NCBI GenBank assembly: GCA_018398765.1
Contig: JAHBMJ010000665.1
Coordinates: forward strand, 56,905-120,904
Reading direction: 5' to 3'
DNA: 64,000 nucleotides
Source of the DNA: Chromera velia
Taxonomy: Eukaryota; Sar; Chromeraceae
Shown here: one piece after another, positions 61,405 to 64,000 of the stretch
Position numbering within the stretch: position 1 is the first letter of the stretch
Layout: every line of letters starts with the position of its first letter
Translations under genes and position numbers: made by a program
The notes under the pieces: generated by a model
Database searches by the model: none
What the model saw: only the letters and a program-made list of their open reading frames with translations
What the model was told of the DNA's origin: nothing

Positions 61405-61990
61405 TCACGTGGTCACCTCCCTTAAACAGAGAGAAGAGCTGCTACAAAGAACGTTGCATATTGCATTCTTCCTGCTCTGATTCAGAAAGGTGAGATTCTC
61501 TGCAAACATGAAGCCGCACCTTATAAGAAGGGAACGCGTCTCCATACCTGCGAACAGAAAAGAGCGAACGCCCATCTCAGGTAGCAATCACATCGTTGAC
61601 ATGCTTTTCCGTCATGTCATAATGAAAAACTGCATGCCTCCAGGCCCCTTTGCCTAACAAAATCTGCGCTGTCACAGCAAGGCAGATCCTCTTATACATA
61701 AAGGTCAAACAGCTCATGAACAGTCTAAGCTGAGGGCCCAAACGGGTTTTTGCTGAAGTCTTCTTCAAGGAAAAGGTAAATCAAGTGCACTGAGGCCTCG
61801 AAAACCTCAGGAGGAGTAGGTGGGGAGGGGGGTTTTGCGGAACCAACATCCATGATAGTGGAGTAGACGAGTCCAGGGATTTGGTTGACAGAGTCACCTT
61901 TTAAATTCAAGGAGGAGGACATAGATGTACTGTTGTTGGTAGAGGGCGTGTTGGCATCGCTGTGTGTGGAAGGCAAGACGGAGGCGCTTT
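61405..61990 (-). CDS. Possible coding remnant, unknown protein
   Basis: Adjacent minus-strand frames (ending near PPEVFEASVHLIYLFLEE, then FMSCLTFMYKRICLAV, then FMFAENLTFLNQ) look more protein-like than their surroundings. They could be exons or pieces of one decayed gene: a CAG acceptor precedes the second piece at ~61,730. No domain was recognised. The upstream frame runs into the minisatellite and meets stops. Confidence 0.25.
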
Positions 61991-62430
61991 GTGGGGAGGG
62001 CGTGTTGGCATCACTTTGTGGGGAGAGCGAGATAGAAGCGCTTTGTGGGGGAGGCGAGACGGAAGCGCTTTATGGGGAGGGCAAGACGGAAGCGCTTTGT
62101 GGGGGGAGCGTGTTGGCATCGCTTTGTGGGGAGGGCGAGACGGAAGTGCTTTATGGGGGCTGCGTGTTGGCATCGTTTTGTCAGGGAGGCGAGATGGAAG
62201 CGCTTTGTGGGGAGGGCGAGATGGAAGCGCTTTGTGGGGGGGGCGTGTTGGCATCACTTTGTGGGGAGGGCGAGACGGAAGCGCTTTATGGGGGGGGCGT
62301 GTTGGCATCGCTTTGTGGGGAGGGCGAGACGGAAGCGCTTTGTGGGGGGGGCATGTTGGCATCACTTTGTGGGAAGGGCAAGACGGGAACGCTTTGTGGG
62401 GGGGGCGTGTTGGCATCGTTTTGTTAAGAG
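61935..62430. repeat. 27/54-bp minisatellite
   Basis: Alternating half-units built on GGCATCGCTTTGTGGGG and GACGGAAGCGCTTTGTGGG form a 54-bp period over ~9 copies. Because 27 is divisible by three, several frames on both strands stay open (Pro-His-Lys-Ala or Glu-Ala-Leu-Cys-Gly periodic), none convincing as a gene. Confidence 0.9.
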
Positions 62431-62904
62431 GGCGAGATAGAAGGCTTAGCGTTCTGAGTCACCCGGGGGGATGGATTGACGTAAGCTTCAGGAGGTGATA
62501 AGTTTGGTGTGAAAGGGGCAGCCGAGGTGGAAAGGGCGGACACAGTTTTTTTAGATGCGACCTCACCCGTAACCGACTTCTTTTTGTTTGACCTAAAGCC
62601 TCTCTCAGCTAAGGGGGAAGGTGAGTTTGTCTCTGACTCTGCAGATGAATGCCTCAGCTTCTTGTGCCTCCTTCTCCGTGGGCGGGAAACTAATACTGTC
62701 AGCTTCTTCAACTTTATCAAAATTAAGATGACTGACGACACTGCAGGAAGAAAAGTGTCGTCCAGTGTCTTCTTGACATTGCAAAGTGGGGTATCCAGCA
62801 GAGCACTTCCTGCCGGCACAAGCTGCTACACCACAGCCACAAGGGCCACTCGCGGATCTGAATGTTCTGCAGTTCCCCAAGACATCCCGTCTGAGCCGGT
62901 TTGA

Positions 62905-64000
62905 GTATTTCGATCGCTCACTTAAGAAAAACGATCATCAAACCGAAAAGAGAGACGGCTGCTGAACGATGCTGAAGTTGTAGCAAAATTAGAGTTCACT
63001 TTGAGCAAAAGCTGGGAAAAAGGTTATCAATTTGCCAAAGCTGAGAGCCAGAAAAAACAAAGTGAACAGAATGAAGCTAGAGAATGGAGAAAGAGTTTTC
63101 TGCTATGATCGAAACCACGAGACGGGCGCTGTGAAGAATGGGTTCAAGCAAAACTGTTTTTCAGTGAAAAATTTCCGAAGAACTCTCTAGTGAGATGTCG
63201 TCTCAAGCTCTAACTGAATGATTCTCAAACAGCGGTTTCTTCAGCGGTATCATCACTAGTGACTACGTCAAACTATGTGAAATTTGCTTTTTGTACTAAG
63301 TTTAATTTTTAGTTTGTATATTAGTAATATTACTTTGTAATAAAGTTTTAAATGAACAATTTATTTTAATTATAAATGATTCATAAATTAGAAGGGCTCA
63401 GTATGGACGTGCCCACCGTCGGACGTGCCGCCGTAAGATAGTGAGATATATGGTATAGGTGCGCTTCGTGCATTGCATAAATTGTAATTGAGATTGATTG
63501 CTGGATTGATGTTACATATACAGAATAGACTCAATAGCAGAAAAGGAGATGTTTCTCCCATAGTATAACTTGCATGACAGTTCTCTCCTTAAGAAATCAT
63601 ATAAATTCTTCTAAGTGCTCTACTAACTGAGTGTGCTGACAATTAAAACTTTTGTACTGGAAAGTGACTTTGAAAAATTTAGTTTTTAAAACATTAAAAT
63701 AGATAGTTTAACCTTTAAACTAATTGATTTTCATAATTTATTTAAGACTATTTAAGCTTAGTAAGATGTTTAAAAAATAAAATAAAAAAATGTATATATA
63801 GAGTATGTGTTTTTTCAAAAACATAAATTGTCTGGTACCTATCATCGTAAATTAACGCTAAGACGAAAACACAATAAAAAATGCATCTGAATGGCTCTGA
63901 ATCGATCTGATTGAAACATTTCTTCTCATGATCATAACTGTTTTGTTTTCAATTCATATGAGGCAGTGCTCAACGGTGGGCATATCAGGGGTAGGGGGGG
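62905..64000. other. AT-rich terminal region
   Basis: A short plus-strand frame at 62,975-63,110 is Lys/Glu/Gln-rich, but its start is not defined. Otherwise AT-rich with no recognised feature to the end of the window. Confidence 0.5.

Noticed and set aside
61885-62498. Plus-strand ORFs of ~180 codons over the minisatellite
   Set aside because: They are periodic Gly/Ala/Leu/Cys strings generated by the repeat, with no start context or domain.

Overview
This is nuclear DNA of a eukaryotic protist with intron-rich genes. Introns follow GT-AG with mostly TGCAG acceptors, exons are short, and introns are full of di-, tri- and tetranucleotide arrays. The domain mix (ankyrin plus beta-helix plus polytopic giants, a bacterial-type organellar IF-2, copia and LINE fossils) fits an alveolate such as a chromerid, but the sequence alone does not fix the species. 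All exon models here were built by eye from splice sites and reading phase. Each chain keeps an open frame end to end.

Layout. (1) About 920-18,749, plus strand: one 33-exon gene, 5' end not found, for a protein of at least ~2,460 residues. In order it has ankyrin repeats, an acidic stretch, a right-handed beta-helix (Pmp-like) region, a cysteine-rich GCC2/GCC3-like region, eight to nine hydrophobic segments and an acidic, proline-rich tail. (2) 19,751-30,369, minus strand: a 19-exon gene for translation initiation factor IF-2 of bacterial type, with all G motifs and a ~480-residue N-terminal extension. (3) 30,700-37,350: two clusters of GC-rich palindromes around an acidic orphan ORF, a 745-codon intronless orphan ORF, AT-rich spacer, and a decayed-looking ubiquitin-specific protease on the minus strand. 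(4) 37,400-39,750: AT-rich, with copia-like LTR junctions. (5) 39,753-46,647, minus strand: a 17-exon gene whose chain joins a kinesin motor, five to six 24-residue repeats and a complete Ser/Thr kinase domain. (6) 48,101-54,390: a Ty1/copia element with both LTRs and a 5-bp target duplication, its coding part broken. (7) 54,900-55,430: a fold-back element. (8) 55,500-60,760: two LINE copies tail to tail, plus tail-only copies of the same family. (9) 61,400-62,900: a 27/54-bp minisatellite and weak coding remnants. The remainder is AT-rich with nothing recognised.

The host genes are not an operon. The region right of 46.7 kb is mainly a repeat graveyard, and the left 30 kb is gene-dense. Most notable are the kinesin-kinase fusion, the ankyrin/beta-helix receptor-like giant, and a splice donor preference for GTCAG that coincides with tetranucleotide arrays starting at the donor.
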